Source of the DNA: Shinella sumterensis
GTDB lineage: Bacteria; Pseudomonadota; Alphaproteobacteria; Rhizobiales; Rhizobiaceae
Reading direction: 5' to 3'
Assembly: GCF_004514425.2 (NCBI RefSeq)
Contig: NZ_MYFN02000001.1
Location: 686,628 to 750,627 of the forward strand
Length of the DNA: 64,000 nt
Below the pieces are notes generated by a model. It saw nothing but the letters and a program-made list of their open reading frames with translations, was not told the origin of the DNA and searched no databases. Each line of letters opens with the position of its first letter. Position 1 is the stretch's first letter. Of this stretch, positions 55,254 to 63,682 are shown piece by piece. The position numbers and the translations under genes are program-made.

Positions 55254-56570
55254 TCACAGTGCCTGCAACACACTGCGGAGGGCGTCGAGAAGCGCGTCCG
55301 CGTTCTCGCGCGAAAAGACGAGCGGTGGACGGATCTTCAGCACGTTGGCGCGCGAGCCAGAGGCGCTGATCAGCACGCGGCGCTCGCGAAGCCCGTTGAC
55401 AATGCGCGTCGTGAGCGCAGCATCCGCGGTCTTTGCCGCCGGGTCCGCGACGATCTCGACGCCGATGAAGAGGCCGCAGCCGCGAACGTCACCGATGGCA
55501 TGGTAGCGGTCCGACAGGCTCTTGAGCCCGTCCATCAGATAGCGGCCGACATCCAGCGCATTCTGCTGGAGGCCTTCTTCGCGGATGACGTCCAGCACGG
55601 CCCTGCCGGCGGCGGCAGCGATGGGGTTGCCGCCAAAAGTGTTGAAATAGCGGGCGCGGGGACCGAATTCGGCGATGATATCAGGTCGAAGCACGATGCC
55701 GGCCATGGGATAGCCATTGCCCATCGGCTTGCCGATCGTCACCATGTCGGGTGCCACCCCGTGGCGCTCGAAACCCCACATGGCTTCGCCCGTGCGTCCG
55801 AAGCCGGGCTGCACTTCGTCCGCGACGAAGAGGCCGCCCGCTTCATGGATCGCGTCTACCGCGGGCTTCAGGAAGCCTTTCGGTCCCTCGAAAATGCCGT
55901 CGCTCGAAAAGATCGTATCGGTGATCAGCATGGCCGGCTTGATGCCGTGCCGCTTCAGGTCGGCGATCGCAGCGCGAACGTCGCGACCGAATTTCTCCAT
56001 CGTTTCTTCTGGCGTTTGGCGATAGCTGTCCGGCGCGGGAACGGTGCGCACATGCGACCCGAGCGTGACGGATTCACCAAGTGAGGGCGAGAATTCCGCA
56101 ACCGCGCTCGTCAGGCCGTGATAAGCGAGTTCCGTCGCGATGATGCCTGTTCCGCCTGTGACGAAGCGTGCGATACGCACGGCGAGATCGTTGGCTTCGC
56201 TGCCCGTGCAGGTGAACATGGCCTGGCTGAGCGCATCGGGGAACGTCGCCGTCAGCGTTTCGGCATAGTCGATGATCCCTTCATGGAGGTAGCGCGTATG
56301 GGTGTTGAGCACGGCCGTCTGGCGGGTGATCGCCTCCACCACGCGCGGATGGCAGTGGCCGACCGAGGCGACGTTGTTATAGGCATCGAGATAACGGTCG
56401 CCGGACGTGTCGTAGAGAAAAACACCTTCACCGCGCACGAGATGCAGCGGCCTTTCATAAAAAAGGCGATAGGCAGGGCCGAGCACTTTTTCCCGCCGGG
56501 CGATCAGTGCCCGGTCCGCTTCGTCGAGCCGCTCGAAGTCCTCGCGCGAAAATGCATTCACCATCGACAT
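55254..56570 (-). CDS. Class III aminotransferase-fold PLP enzyme (phospholyase-like)
   Basis: A 438-residue class III PLP enzyme (DTSGDRYLDAYNNVASVGHCHPRV at the N-terminus, shown here in parts; ADEVQPGFGRTGEAMWGFE; PLP Lys in VTIGKPMGNGYPMAG). The DAYNNVASVGHCHP type is characteristic of AGXT2L-like phospholyases acting on O-phosphoethanolamine or 5-phosphohydroxylysine. Its start is 2 bases after the stop of an APH-fold kinase; together they match the human hydroxylysine kinase/phospholyase pair in function logic. Confidence 0.85.
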   Translation of the reverse strand: MSMVNAFSREDFERLDEADRALIARREKVLGPAYRLFYERPLHLVRGEGVFLYDTSGDRYLDAYNNVASVGHCHPRVVEAITRQTAVLNTHTRYLHEGIIDYAETLTATFPDALSQAMFTCTGSEANDLAVRIARFVTGGTGIIATELAYHGLTSAVAEFSPSLGESVTLGSHVRTVPAPDSYRQTPEETMEKFGRDVRAAIADLKRHGIKPAMLITDTIFSSDGIFEGPKGFLKPAVDAIHEAGGLFVADEVQPGFGRTGEAMWGFERHGVAPDMVTIGKPMGNGYPMAGIVLRPDIIAEFGPRARYFNTFGGNPIAAAAGRAVLDVIREEGLQQNALDVGRYLMDGLKSLSDRYHAIGDVRGCGLFIGVEIVADPAAKTADAALTTRIVNGLRERRVLISASGSRANVLKIRPPLVFSRENADALLDALRSVLQAL

Positions 56571-56572
56571 GA

Positions 56573-57622
56573 TCAGGCCTCGGAAAGATTGGGCACGAGC
56601 CATGCGAGCCCGGCCGGGTTGAGATCGGAGATGTTCTGCAGGCCCCTGAGGGCGGTGGCGTGGTTGCGCATGATGTAGTCCCGGTTTTCCGGGAAAAGCG
56701 CCGAGCGCCACTCGGCAATGATGATGGACATGGCCAGCCGGCAGCGCAGGAGAAGCGGCAGAAGCTCGATCTCCGCCGTCTCCAGCGGGCGCGCCGAGAG
56801 AAAGCCTTCAAGGAAGCCGCTGACACGCGCCGTCCAGTTGTCCGTCGCCAGATGATAGGAAAGGCCGACGGCGAGATCGTTGATGAGCGGCGCATGCACC
56901 ATGTCGCCGAAATCGATGATGCCGGCCACCGCGTCTGGCTCGGCCGGATCGAGCAGGATATTGTGCGGGTTGAAATCGTTGTGGATGATCTGGCGCCGCC
57001 TGAGGGCGTCGATGGCCGGCAGTGCGCGCTCGAATTCCGCCAGAACGGCTTCGGCCCTGGCGCGACGCTCGGGGGCGACGTGTCCGACGACGGCGGCAAG
57101 ATCGAGCGTGTGGGAAATGTCCCACATCAGCTTTCCCTCCGGCGGGCGGCCCTTATAATCCTCAAGCCCACGGCCGAGTTCGGCGAGCGCACGGCCGACA
57201 TTGCGGCTCTGCGCCGGCGTTGCGGGCGTGCGATATTGCAGTTCACCGGGCAGGAAGGAAAGCAGGCGCATGATGCGCGGCCCGTCGGGGCTCGCGAGCG
57301 TGTGGCTCTGCTCGCCCGCCTGGGTGCGGATCAGTCTTGGAACCGGTACGCAGGGGGCGGCCCTTTCGAGGTGGAGCAACGCGCCGTCCTGGAATTCCAG
57401 CGCCGCGGGGTCCTCCGCTGCGTTGGCGATCTTGAGGATGAACGCCGTGCCGTCCGTTCGCCTGAAGAGAAAGGTCTCGTCCCGCTCGCTTGAGAGGCGC
57501 TTGACCTCGCCCTCAAGCCCATACACCGCGGCGACCGCGGCCGCCGCATCCGGCAGGGCCGTTACGGTCAGCGTCGCGCGCATCGAATCTGTTCCGGGAC
57601 TGGCGAGCGATGGCTCGGTCAT
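56573..57622 (-). CDS. APH-fold kinase, hydroxylysine-kinase-like
   Basis: A 349-residue aminoglycoside-phosphotransferase-family kinase: ATP-binding Lys in TAFILKIAN, catalytic loop IIHNDFNPHNILLD and metal site GIIDFGDMV. The ALPDAAAAVAAVYGLEGEVKRL N-terminus and its coupling to a class III phospholyase-like gene suggest a metabolic kinase such as hydroxylysine kinase, not antibiotic resistance. Start 57622 fits the family length; SD GGAG. Divergent from the GntR gene with an operator-like repeat between. Confidence 0.82.
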   Translation of the reverse strand: MTEPSLASPGTDSMRATLTVTALPDAAAAVAAVYGLEGEVKRLSSERDETFLFRRTDGTAFILKIANAAEDPAALEFQDGALLHLERAAPCVPVPRLIRTQAGEQSHTLASPDGPRIMRLLSFLPGELQYRTPATPAQSRNVGRALAELGRGLEDYKGRPPEGKLMWDISHTLDLAAVVGHVAPERRARAEAVLAEFERALPAIDALRRRQIIHNDFNPHNILLDPAEPDAVAGIIDFGDMVHAPLINDLAVGLSYHLATDNWTARVSGFLEGFLSARPLETAEIELLPLLLRCRLAMSIIIAEWRSALFPENRDYIMRNHATALRGLQNISDLNPAGLAWLVPNLSEA

Positions 57623-57749
57623 GCTGGCTCCGTTGGCGCGTTCTGCCGGCGTGTCGTTTCGCCGGAGAGAGAAGGCATGCTGGATTTCCGAAGGTTTCGA
57701 AGAAGGAACGACGCTTGCGGCCGTCCCATACTTGAAACACGTCAAAAAA

Positions 57750-57764
57750 GATGCATCAAGTATC
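57750..57764. promoter_or_regulatory. GntR operator candidate, copy 1 (kinase/GntR divergence)
   Basis: GATGCATCAAGTATC, 28 bp before the GntR start. A near-copy lies before the SDR gene at 58515-58529 and a shorter one before the binding-protein gene at 59331-59342. Confidence 0.5.
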
Positions 57765-57791
57765 TTATCGCGCAATTTTATCGGTCGGTCC

Positions 57792-58472
57792 ATGGCGGAA
57801 TTCACCACACTGGAACATGAGAACCTGAACAGTGTTGTCTATGGCGCACTGTGCGACGCGCTGATGCAGGGGCGGTTTCAGCCGGGCGACCGGCTCAAGA
57901 TCCGCGATCTCGCCGAACAGTTCGGCACCAGTGTCACGCCGATCCGCGATGCGATCCTGCGCTTGGCCAATGATGAGGCGATCGCGTTCCGCTCGCCGCG
58001 CGATATCCGCATCGCCGGGCTCAGTGAGAACCGCTACCGCGAAATCCGCGCCATTCGCGTACGTCTTGAAGGGCTTGCCGCGGAAACAGCCGCGCAGGTT
58101 GCCACAAGCGCCGATATTCAGGCTATGGAACAAATTCTTCTGGAAAATGAAGCCGCTATCAAAGACGGCGATCGCTTGAAGGGCACGCAGCTCAACCAGG
58201 CTTTCCACTTCATGCTGCCGCGGATCGCCGGGCTTCCCGTGCTCACGACGATCTTGCGGCGCCTCTGGCTTCAGATGGGCCCGCATATTTCGGACGCCTA
58301 TCTGGCCGGCGGGCGGGCGATGATCGACCACCATTACCCCGTCGTGGAGGCCTTGAAGCGGCACGATCCGACTGCCGCGTCGATGGCCATCGTGGACGAT
58401 ATTCTTCTGGGCGGGAAGCCGATTCTCGACCGTATCGGCGGTGGATCGCCGGATGCACAGCCTTCGGTGTGA
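57792..58472 (+). CDS. GntR-family regulator with FCD domain
   Basis: A 226-residue regulator with a winged helix (about 10-75, LCDALMQGRFQPGDRLKIRD and FGTSVTPIRDAILRLANDEA) and an all-helical FCD effector domain (about 90-215; metal-binding His residues in FHFML and HHYPVVEAL). Typical of amino-acid or organic-acid sensing repressors. It is divergent from the kinase-phospholyase pair and followed by the SDR and transporter genes, so it probably controls all of them. The SD is weak. Confidence 0.88.
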   Translation: MAEFTTLEHENLNSVVYGALCDALMQGRFQPGDRLKIRDLAEQFGTSVTPIRDAILRLANDEAIAFRSPRDIRIAGLSENRYREIRAIRVRLEGLAAETAAQVATSADIQAMEQILLENEAAIKDGDRLKGTQLNQAFHFMLPRIAGLPVLTTILRRLWLQMGPHISDAYLAGGRAMIDHHYPVVEALKRHDPTAASMAIVDDILLGGKPILDRIGGGSPDAQPSV

Positions 58473-58514
58473 GGCCCGCCGAAAGGCTCTTGCATTTCGC
58501 TAACGGCCAATTAC

Positions 58515-58529
58515 GATGTATCAAGCATC
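58515..58529 (+). promoter_or_regulatory. GntR operator candidate, copy 2 (before the SDR gene)
   Basis: GATGTATCAAGCATC differs from copy 1 at two bases and keeps the GAT-N9-ATC frame; it is 16 bp before the SDR start. Confidence 0.5.
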
Positions 58530-58544
58530 AACGGAGACTGCCGG

Positions 58545-59285
58545 ATGACCGAAGAACGCCGCTACATGTTGCTGACGGGCGCAAGCCGCGGCATCGGGCA
58601 CGCAACGGTCAAGCTGTTCCAGTCGAAAGGCTGGCGGATTTTTACCGTCTCCCGCCAGCCCTTTTCGGAAGAATGCGCCTGGCCATCCGCGCGTGAAAGC
58701 CACATCCAGGCCGACCTTGCCGACCTCAGCCAGATCGATCGTCTTGCCGCGACGGTGCGCGAGCGGCTGCCCAACGGCAGGCTGCATGCGCTCGTCAACA
58801 ATGCCGGAATTTCGCCGAAGGGGCCGGACAGGAGCCGCCTCGGCGTGATGGGCACGGACGCCGAAGTGTGGACGCAGGTCCTCAACGTCAATCTCGTCTC
58901 GACGGCGCTGATCGCACGCGCGCTCATGCCGGAGCTGGAAGCGGCGAAGGGTTCCATCGTCAACGTCACCTCGATTGCCGGTTCGCGTGTGCATCCCTTC
59001 GCCGGTGTCGCCTATGCGGCTTCCAAGGCCGGGCTTGCCTCGCTAACCCGCGAGATGGCGCATGAATTCGGCAAGCGCGGCGTGCGGGCGAATGCGATCG
59101 CGCCCGGCGAGATCGAAACCTCCATCCTGTCACCCGGCACCGATGCGCTGGTGGCGGCGGAAGTGCCCATGGGACGGCTGGGAGAACCGCGCGAAGTCGC
59201 GGAGACCATCTATTTCCTGTGCACCGAGCAGTCGTCCTACATCAACGGCGCGGAAATCCACATCAATGGAGGACAGCACGTCTGA
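58545..59285 (+). CDS. Short-chain dehydrogenase/reductase of the hydroxylysine-type cluster
   Basis: A classical SDR of 246 residues: TGASRGIG cofactor loop, NNAGISPKG, catalytic Ser in VTSIAGSRVHPFAG with YAASK, and a C-terminal YINGAEIHINGGQHV. Good SD (GGAG) before ATG 58545. In the pathway suggested by the neighbours it may act on the semialdehyde or hydroxy compound released by the phospholyase, but this is inference. Confidence 0.87.
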   Translation: MTEERRYMLLTGASRGIGHATVKLFQSKGWRIFTVSRQPFSEECAWPSARESHIQADLADLSQIDRLAATVRERLPNGRLHALVNNAGISPKGPDRSRLGVMGTDAEVWTQVLNVNLVSTALIARALMPELEAAKGSIVNVTSIAGSRVHPFAGVAYAASKAGLASLTREMAHEFGKRGVRANAIAPGEIETSILSPGTDALVAAEVPMGRLGEPREVAETIYFLCTEQSSYINGAEIHINGGQHV

Positions 59286-59330
59286 CGATGATCAAGCCGC
59301 GACGGATTTCCGTTGACCGGCGATGATCGG

Positions 59331-59342
59331 AATGCATCAATC
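59331..59342 (+). promoter_or_regulatory. GntR operator candidate, copy 3 (before the binding-protein gene)
   Basis: AATGCATCAATC shares ATGCATCAA with copy 1, about 140 bp before the binding-protein start. It is a weaker match than the other two. Confidence 0.35.
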
Positions 59343-59481
59343 GGCCGACATGTCCCGGGGAAAGGACAGGCCGGCTGTAAAGGCTGCGAGGCCGCGCAAC
59401 GTCGAAGGCGAGCGCGGAGCAGGGCCGAAGGTCGCGACAGAGCCGCACCGGCTCGTCGATAAAACAGAAAAGGGGAATGCC

Positions 59482-60534
59482 ATGAAGACGATCGTTAAAT
59501 CCGGAATCCTGGCGGCCGCTGCGGTCGCCCTCTCGGCAAGCCTGGTTCTTCCGGCCGCTGCGCGGGACCTTACCGTCGTTTCCTGGGGCGGCAACTATCA
59601 GGACGCGCAGCGCAACATCTATTTCAAGCCGTTCTCCGAAAAGATCGGCAAGCCGGTGCTCGACGAAGCATGGGACGGTGGCATCGGCGTCATCCAGTCG
59701 AAGGTCAAGGCCGGCGCGCCGAACTGGGATGCCGTGCAGGTGGAGGCCGAAGAACTTGCGCTCGGCTGTGCCGACGGCCTCTACGAGAAGATCGACTGGG
59801 ACAAGATGGGCGGCAAGGACAAGTTCCTCGACAGTGCCGTCAACGATTGCGGCGTCGGGGCCATCGTCTGGTCAACGGCCATCGCCTATGACGGCGACAA
59901 GCTGGCCGAGGGGCCGAAGTCCTGGGCAGATTTCTGGAATGTCGAGAAGTTCCCGGGCAAGCGTTCGCTGCGCAAAGGCCCGAAATATACGCTGGAATTC
60001 GCTCTTTTGGCCGATGGCGTCTCCAAGGACGAACTCTATGACGTGCTGTCTACGGAAGAGGGTGTCGAGCGCGCTTTCAAGAAGCTCGATGAACTGAAGC
60101 CGAATATCGTCTGGTGGGAATCCGGCGCGCAGCCGATCCAGTTTCTCGCTTCCGGCGAAGTCGCGATGACTTCGGCCTATAACGGCCGCATCACCGGCAT
60201 CAACCGCTCCGAAGGCAAGAACTTCAAGGTCGTGTTCCCCGGCAGCATCTACGCCGTCGACAGCTGGGTCGTTCTCAAGGACGCTGAGAACAAGGATGTC
60301 GCGCAGGACTTCATCGCCTTTGCGAGCCAGCCGGAAAACCAGGCCAAGCTGCCGGAATCCGTTGCCTACGGCCTGCCCAACAAGGAGGCTGCGGCCATGG
60401 TGCCGGCGGAGCTCGCCAAGGACCTGCCGACGGATCCGGCGAACCTGCCGGAAGCCATCGCACTCAATGTCGATTTCTGGATCGACAACGCGGAATCGCT
60501 GACGCAGCGGTTCAATGCCTGGCTGGCCCAGTAA
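59482..60534 (+). CDS. PotD-type ABC transporter substrate-binding protein
   Basis: A 350-residue extracellular binding protein of the spermidine/putrescine (SBP_bac_8) type with a signal peptide ending PAAARD near residue 29. Mature core: LTVVSWGGNYQDAQRNIYF and GVGAIVWSTAIAYDGDK; C-terminal part VNVDFWIDN-like LNVDFWIDNAESLTQRFN. Start 59482 has SD AGGGGAA. First gene of an ABC importer operon; ligand probably a polyamine-like or basic amino compound, such as hydroxylysine. Confidence 0.9.
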   Translation: MKTIVKSGILAAAAVALSASLVLPAAARDLTVVSWGGNYQDAQRNIYFKPFSEKIGKPVLDEAWDGGIGVIQSKVKAGAPNWDAVQVEAEELALGCADGLYEKIDWDKMGGKDKFLDSAVNDCGVGAIVWSTAIAYDGDKLAEGPKSWADFWNVEKFPGKRSLRKGPKYTLEFALLADGVSKDELYDVLSTEEGVERAFKKLDELKPNIVWWESGAQPIQFLASGEVAMTSAYNGRITGINRSEGKNFKVVFPGSIYAVDSWVVLKDAENKDVAQDFIAFASQPENQAKLPESVAYGLPNKEAAAMVPAELAKDLPTDPANLPEAIALNVDFWIDNAESLTQRFNAWLAQ

Positions 60535-60547
60535 GGATATTCGCGGC

Positions 60548-60573
60548 GAAGGGCGTCCTCACGGGCGCCCTTC
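60548..60573 (+). terminator. Hairpin after the binding-protein gene
   Basis: An 8-bp stem (GAAGGGCG / CGCCCTTC) with a 10-base loop, no T-tract. It may tune expression between binding protein and the rest of the importer. Confidence 0.45.
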
Positions 60574-60627
60574 CTGACTGGCCGGATGCGTCGCAACCCC
60601 TTCATGCCGCATCCTTCGCCGCTAGCG

Positions 60628-61707
60628 ATGGAGCATTCCTTGGCCGAATTCATCAAATTCGATCGCATCACCAAATTCTACGGCCCGCTCTGTGTGGTCG
60701 AAAACCTTGACCTCAGCATTGCGAAGGGTGAGTTCGTTAGTCTTCTAGGGCCGTCCGGTTCCGGTAAGACGACGCTGCTCATGATGCTTGCCGGTTTCGA
60801 GCAGGCGACGTCCGGCAAGATCCTGCTCGATGGTGCGGCCATCAACGACGTGCCGACCCACAAGCGCGATATGGGTGTCGTTTTCCAGAGTTATGCGCTC
60901 TTCCCCCACATGACCGTTGGCGAGAACATCGCGTTTCCGCTGCAAATGCGCGGCATCGACAAGGCCGAGACCGCCGCGCGCGTCAAGCAGGCGCTCGATA
61001 TGGTGCAACTGTCCGCACTGGCCGACCGCCGTCCCTCGCAGCTTTCCGGTGGCCAGCAGCAGCGCGTGGCGCTTGCCCGCGCGCTGGTCTTCGAACCGCG
61101 CGTCGTGTTGATGGACGAACCGCTCGGCGCACTCGACAAGCAGCTGCGCGAGCAGATGCAGCTCGATATCCGCGATCTTCATCGCCGGCTCGGGTTGACC
61201 ATCGTCTTCGTGACGCATGACCAGTCCGAGGCGCTGACCATGTCGGACCGCGTCGCCGTCTTCAACAAGGGCAAGATCGAGCAGATCGGCACGCCGCGTG
61301 AGGTCTACGACGAGCCGGCGACCCGCTTCGTGGCCGAATTCATCGGCGAGACCAACCTCGTCGAGGGCGTCGTGGAAGCGATAGACGGGCGGGAGGCGAC
61401 GGTGCGACTGCCGAATGGCGCGCATATCGTCTCGGCCGTCTCTGCTGGCGTGGCGGCTGGCCAGCCGGTCTACCTCTCCATCCGCCCGGAGCGCATCGAT
61501 CTTGCCGAAGCTCGCGGTGAGGCCCGCAACGTGCTGGAAACGGAGGTCACGGACAGCGTCTACCAGGGGGATCACCTGCGCGTTCAGCTGCAGAACGACG
61601 CGCATCCGCTGATCGCGAAGCTTGGACGTCGCTCGCGGGAATTCGCACCGGGCACCAAGGTCTTCGCTGCCTTTTCGGCGGGCGATTGTCGGGTCATCGC
61701 GCCATGA
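60628..61707 (+). CDS. PotA-type ABC transporter ATPase
   Basis: A 359-residue ATPase of the spermidine/putrescine/iron class: Walker A GPSGSGKTT (about 42-50), Q-loop VFQSYALFPH, signature LSGGQQQRVALARAL, Walker B VVLMDEPLGALD and switch His in VTHDQSEAL. A C-terminal TOBE-type regulatory domain (about 240-359) follows. In-frame ATGs at 60586 and 60604 are alternatives; all SDs are weak. Overlaps the permease gene by ATGA. Confidence 0.9.
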   Translation: MEHSLAEFIKFDRITKFYGPLCVVENLDLSIAKGEFVSLLGPSGSGKTTLLMMLAGFEQATSGKILLDGAAINDVPTHKRDMGVVFQSYALFPHMTVGENIAFPLQMRGIDKAETAARVKQALDMVQLSALADRRPSQLSGGQQQRVALARALVFEPRVVLMDEPLGALDKQLREQMQLDIRDLHRRLGLTIVFVTHDQSEALTMSDRVAVFNKGKIEQIGTPREVYDEPATRFVAEFIGETNLVEGVVEAIDGREATVRLPNGAHIVSAVSAGVAAGQPVYLSIRPERIDLAEARGEARNVLETEVTDSVYQGDHLRVQLQNDAHPLIAKLGRRSREFAPGTKVFAAFSAGDCRVIAP

Positions 61708-62882
61708 ACGGCCCGTCGCCCCGCATGGGGCGCTCCCTGTTGCTGCTTGCGCCGCTTTTTCTCTTCCTCATCGGCTTCTTCGTCTGGCCGCTGTTCAGCA
61801 TGATGTCGCAGGCCGTGTCCGACCCTGCGGTCCTGCGCCTCTTGCCGCGTACCGCAGACGTGGTGGGTGAGTGGGATCGCCAGTCTCCGCCGAGCATGCC
61901 GATGCAGACGGCGCTGATGGACGATCTCAAGGCTGTCGACGACGATCAGGCGCTCGGCGACATGGTGCGCCGCCTCAACAGCGCCCGCTCCGGCTTTCGC
62001 ACCTTGATGTCGAAGACGACGAGCGCGCTTTCTGATGCCGCAAATCCGCCGCCCGATCTGGTTTCCATCGACAAACGGTGGGAAAAGCCGGAATTCTGGA
62101 TCGCGATTGCCGATGCACTGTCCCCACTCACCGACCGCAACCTGCTCGCGGCCGTCGATCTCGGGCGCAACGCGGCGGGCGCTATCGAGCATCTGCCGGC
62201 CGACCAGTCCGTCAACCGTGTGATCCTGGTGCGGACGTTCTGGATTGCGGCGCTTGTCACGTTCTTCTGCGCCTGTATCGGTTTTCCCTATGCGATCATC
62301 GCCGCATCGCTGAGCGGCTGGAAGCGTGACCTGATGCTGGCCGCCGTCCTGCTGCCGCTCTGGACATCTCTTCTGGTGCGCACGGCCGCATGGTTCATCC
62401 TCTTGCAGGAGCAGGGGCTGATCAACGACTTCCTGCGCGCCATCGGCCTCATCGACGCGCCGCTGGCGCTCATCTTCAACCGCACCGGCGTCATCATCGC
62501 CATGACGCATGTGCTGCTGCCCTTCATGGTATTGCCGATCTATTCGGTACTCATCACCATCCCGAAGAACCTCATGCCAGCGGCTGCTTCGCTCGGTGCG
62601 CCGCCGATGCGCGCCTTCCTGCGCGTTCTGCTGCCGCTCAGCCTGCGCGGCGTCGCGTCGGGGGGCCTGCTCGTCTTCATCTCGGCCATCGGCTACTACA
62701 TCACGCCGGCGCTGATCGGCGGGCCGGGCGACCAGATGATTTCCTCGATCATCGCGTTCTACGCGACCGGGTCAGCCAACTGGGGCATGGCCGGCGCACT
62801 CGGCATGGTGCTGCTGGTGGCGACGCTGTTGCTCTACAGCGTCTATGCGCGGCTTTCCTCGGACGAGCCGGGGAGGCGATGA
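61704..62882 (+). CDS. PotB-type ABC transporter permease with large extracytoplasmic insert
   Basis: A 392-residue permease. After the first membrane segment (about 10-33) comes an unusual hydrophilic stretch of about 130 residues (35-170), then the standard five-segment core with the EAA-type loop PAAASLGAPPMRAFLRVLLP. The insert would face the periplasm and makes the protein about 100 residues longer than typical PotB. It overlaps both neighbours by ATGA. Confidence 0.9.
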   Translation: MNGPSPRMGRSLLLLAPLFLFLIGFFVWPLFSMMSQAVSDPAVLRLLPRTADVVGEWDRQSPPSMPMQTALMDDLKAVDDDQALGDMVRRLNSARSGFRTLMSKTTSALSDAANPPPDLVSIDKRWEKPEFWIAIADALSPLTDRNLLAAVDLGRNAAGAIEHLPADQSVNRVILVRTFWIAALVTFFCACIGFPYAIIAASLSGWKRDLMLAAVLLPLWTSLLVRTAAWFILLQEQGLINDFLRAIGLIDAPLALIFNRTGVIIAMTHVLLPFMVLPIYSVLITIPKNLMPAAASLGAPPMRAFLRVLLPLSLRGVASGGLLVFISAIGYYITPALIGGPGDQMISSIIAFYATGSANWGMAGALGMVLLVATLLLYSVYARLSSDEPGRR

Positions 62883-63682
62883 CCATGCCGATGAAGATTG
62901 CAAAATTCACCTTCGCCCTGCTGACGATCCTGTTTCTCGTCGCGCCACTCATTGCCATCCTGCCGCTCGCCTTCACATCGAGCGTCATCCTGACCTATCC
63001 GATCCCATCGTGGTCCCTGCGCTGGTTCGAAGAACTGTTCTTCGCGGATGCCTGGCGCCGGGCGATCATCAACAGCCTGATCATCGGCGCGGGCACGACG
63101 CTGCTCGCAACCGTGCTGGGCACCGCAGCCTCGCTCGGCCTGCGCAACCGTCTTTTCTTTTTCCGCGGCTCCATGCGCACGCTCTTCCTGCTGCCCATGG
63201 TCGTGCCGGCGGTGGTGCTGGGCGTCGGCATGCAGGTGCTTCTCGCGCGCTTCGGCCTCATCAACAGTTATGCCGGCGTGATCATCGCGCATACGGTCGT
63301 GGCGGTCCCCTTCGTGGTGGTGAGCGTGACGGGCGCGCTTGCCGGCATCGACGAACGGGTGGAGCTTGCCGCCCAAAGTCTTGGAGCGCCGCCCGTCACC
63401 GTCTTCCGGCGCGTGACACTGCCCCTTGCCATGCCGGGCGTGCTGTCCGGCGCCGTACTCGCCTTCGCGACCTCGCTCGACGAGGTGGTGCTGACGCTCT
63501 TCGTCGCTGGCCCCAACCAGCGCACGCTGGCGCGGCAGATGTTCTCCAGCATTCGCGAGAACATCAGCCCGGCGATTGCCGCGGCAGCGTTCCTGTTCAT
63601 CGCGGCGACCATCCTGATCGGCCTCGCCGTGGTGCTGTCGCGGTCTATGCTGGCGAAGCGGACGAGACCGGCCGCTTCATGA
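62879..63682 (+). CDS. PotC-type ABC transporter permease
   Basis: A 267-residue inner-membrane permease with six hydrophobic segments and the EAA coupling loop LAAQSLGAPPVTVFRRVTLP (about 165-185). The first segment FALLTILFLVAPLIAILPLA is a typical PotC start. ATGA overlap with the PotB-type gene. Last gene of the importer; its 3' end overlaps the convergent aminotransferase-like gene by 38 bases. Confidence 0.9.
   Translation: MTMPMKIAKFTFALLTILFLVAPLIAILPLAFTSSVILTYPIPSWSLRWFEELFFADAWRRAIINSLIIGAGTTLLATVLGTAASLGLRNRLFFFRGSMRTLFLLPMVVPAVVLGVGMQVLLARFGLINSYAGVIIAHTVVAVPFVVVSVTGALAGIDERVELAAQSLGAPPVTVFRRVTLPLAMPGVLSGAVLAFATSLDEVVLTLFVAGPNQRTLARQMFSSIRENISPAIAAAAFLFIAATILIGLAVVLSRSMLAKRTRPAAS

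Noticed and set aside
56573-57622. Aminoglycoside-resistance gene
   Set aside because: The APH fold is present, but the coupling to a phospholyase-like gene and an amine transporter fits metabolic kinases better.
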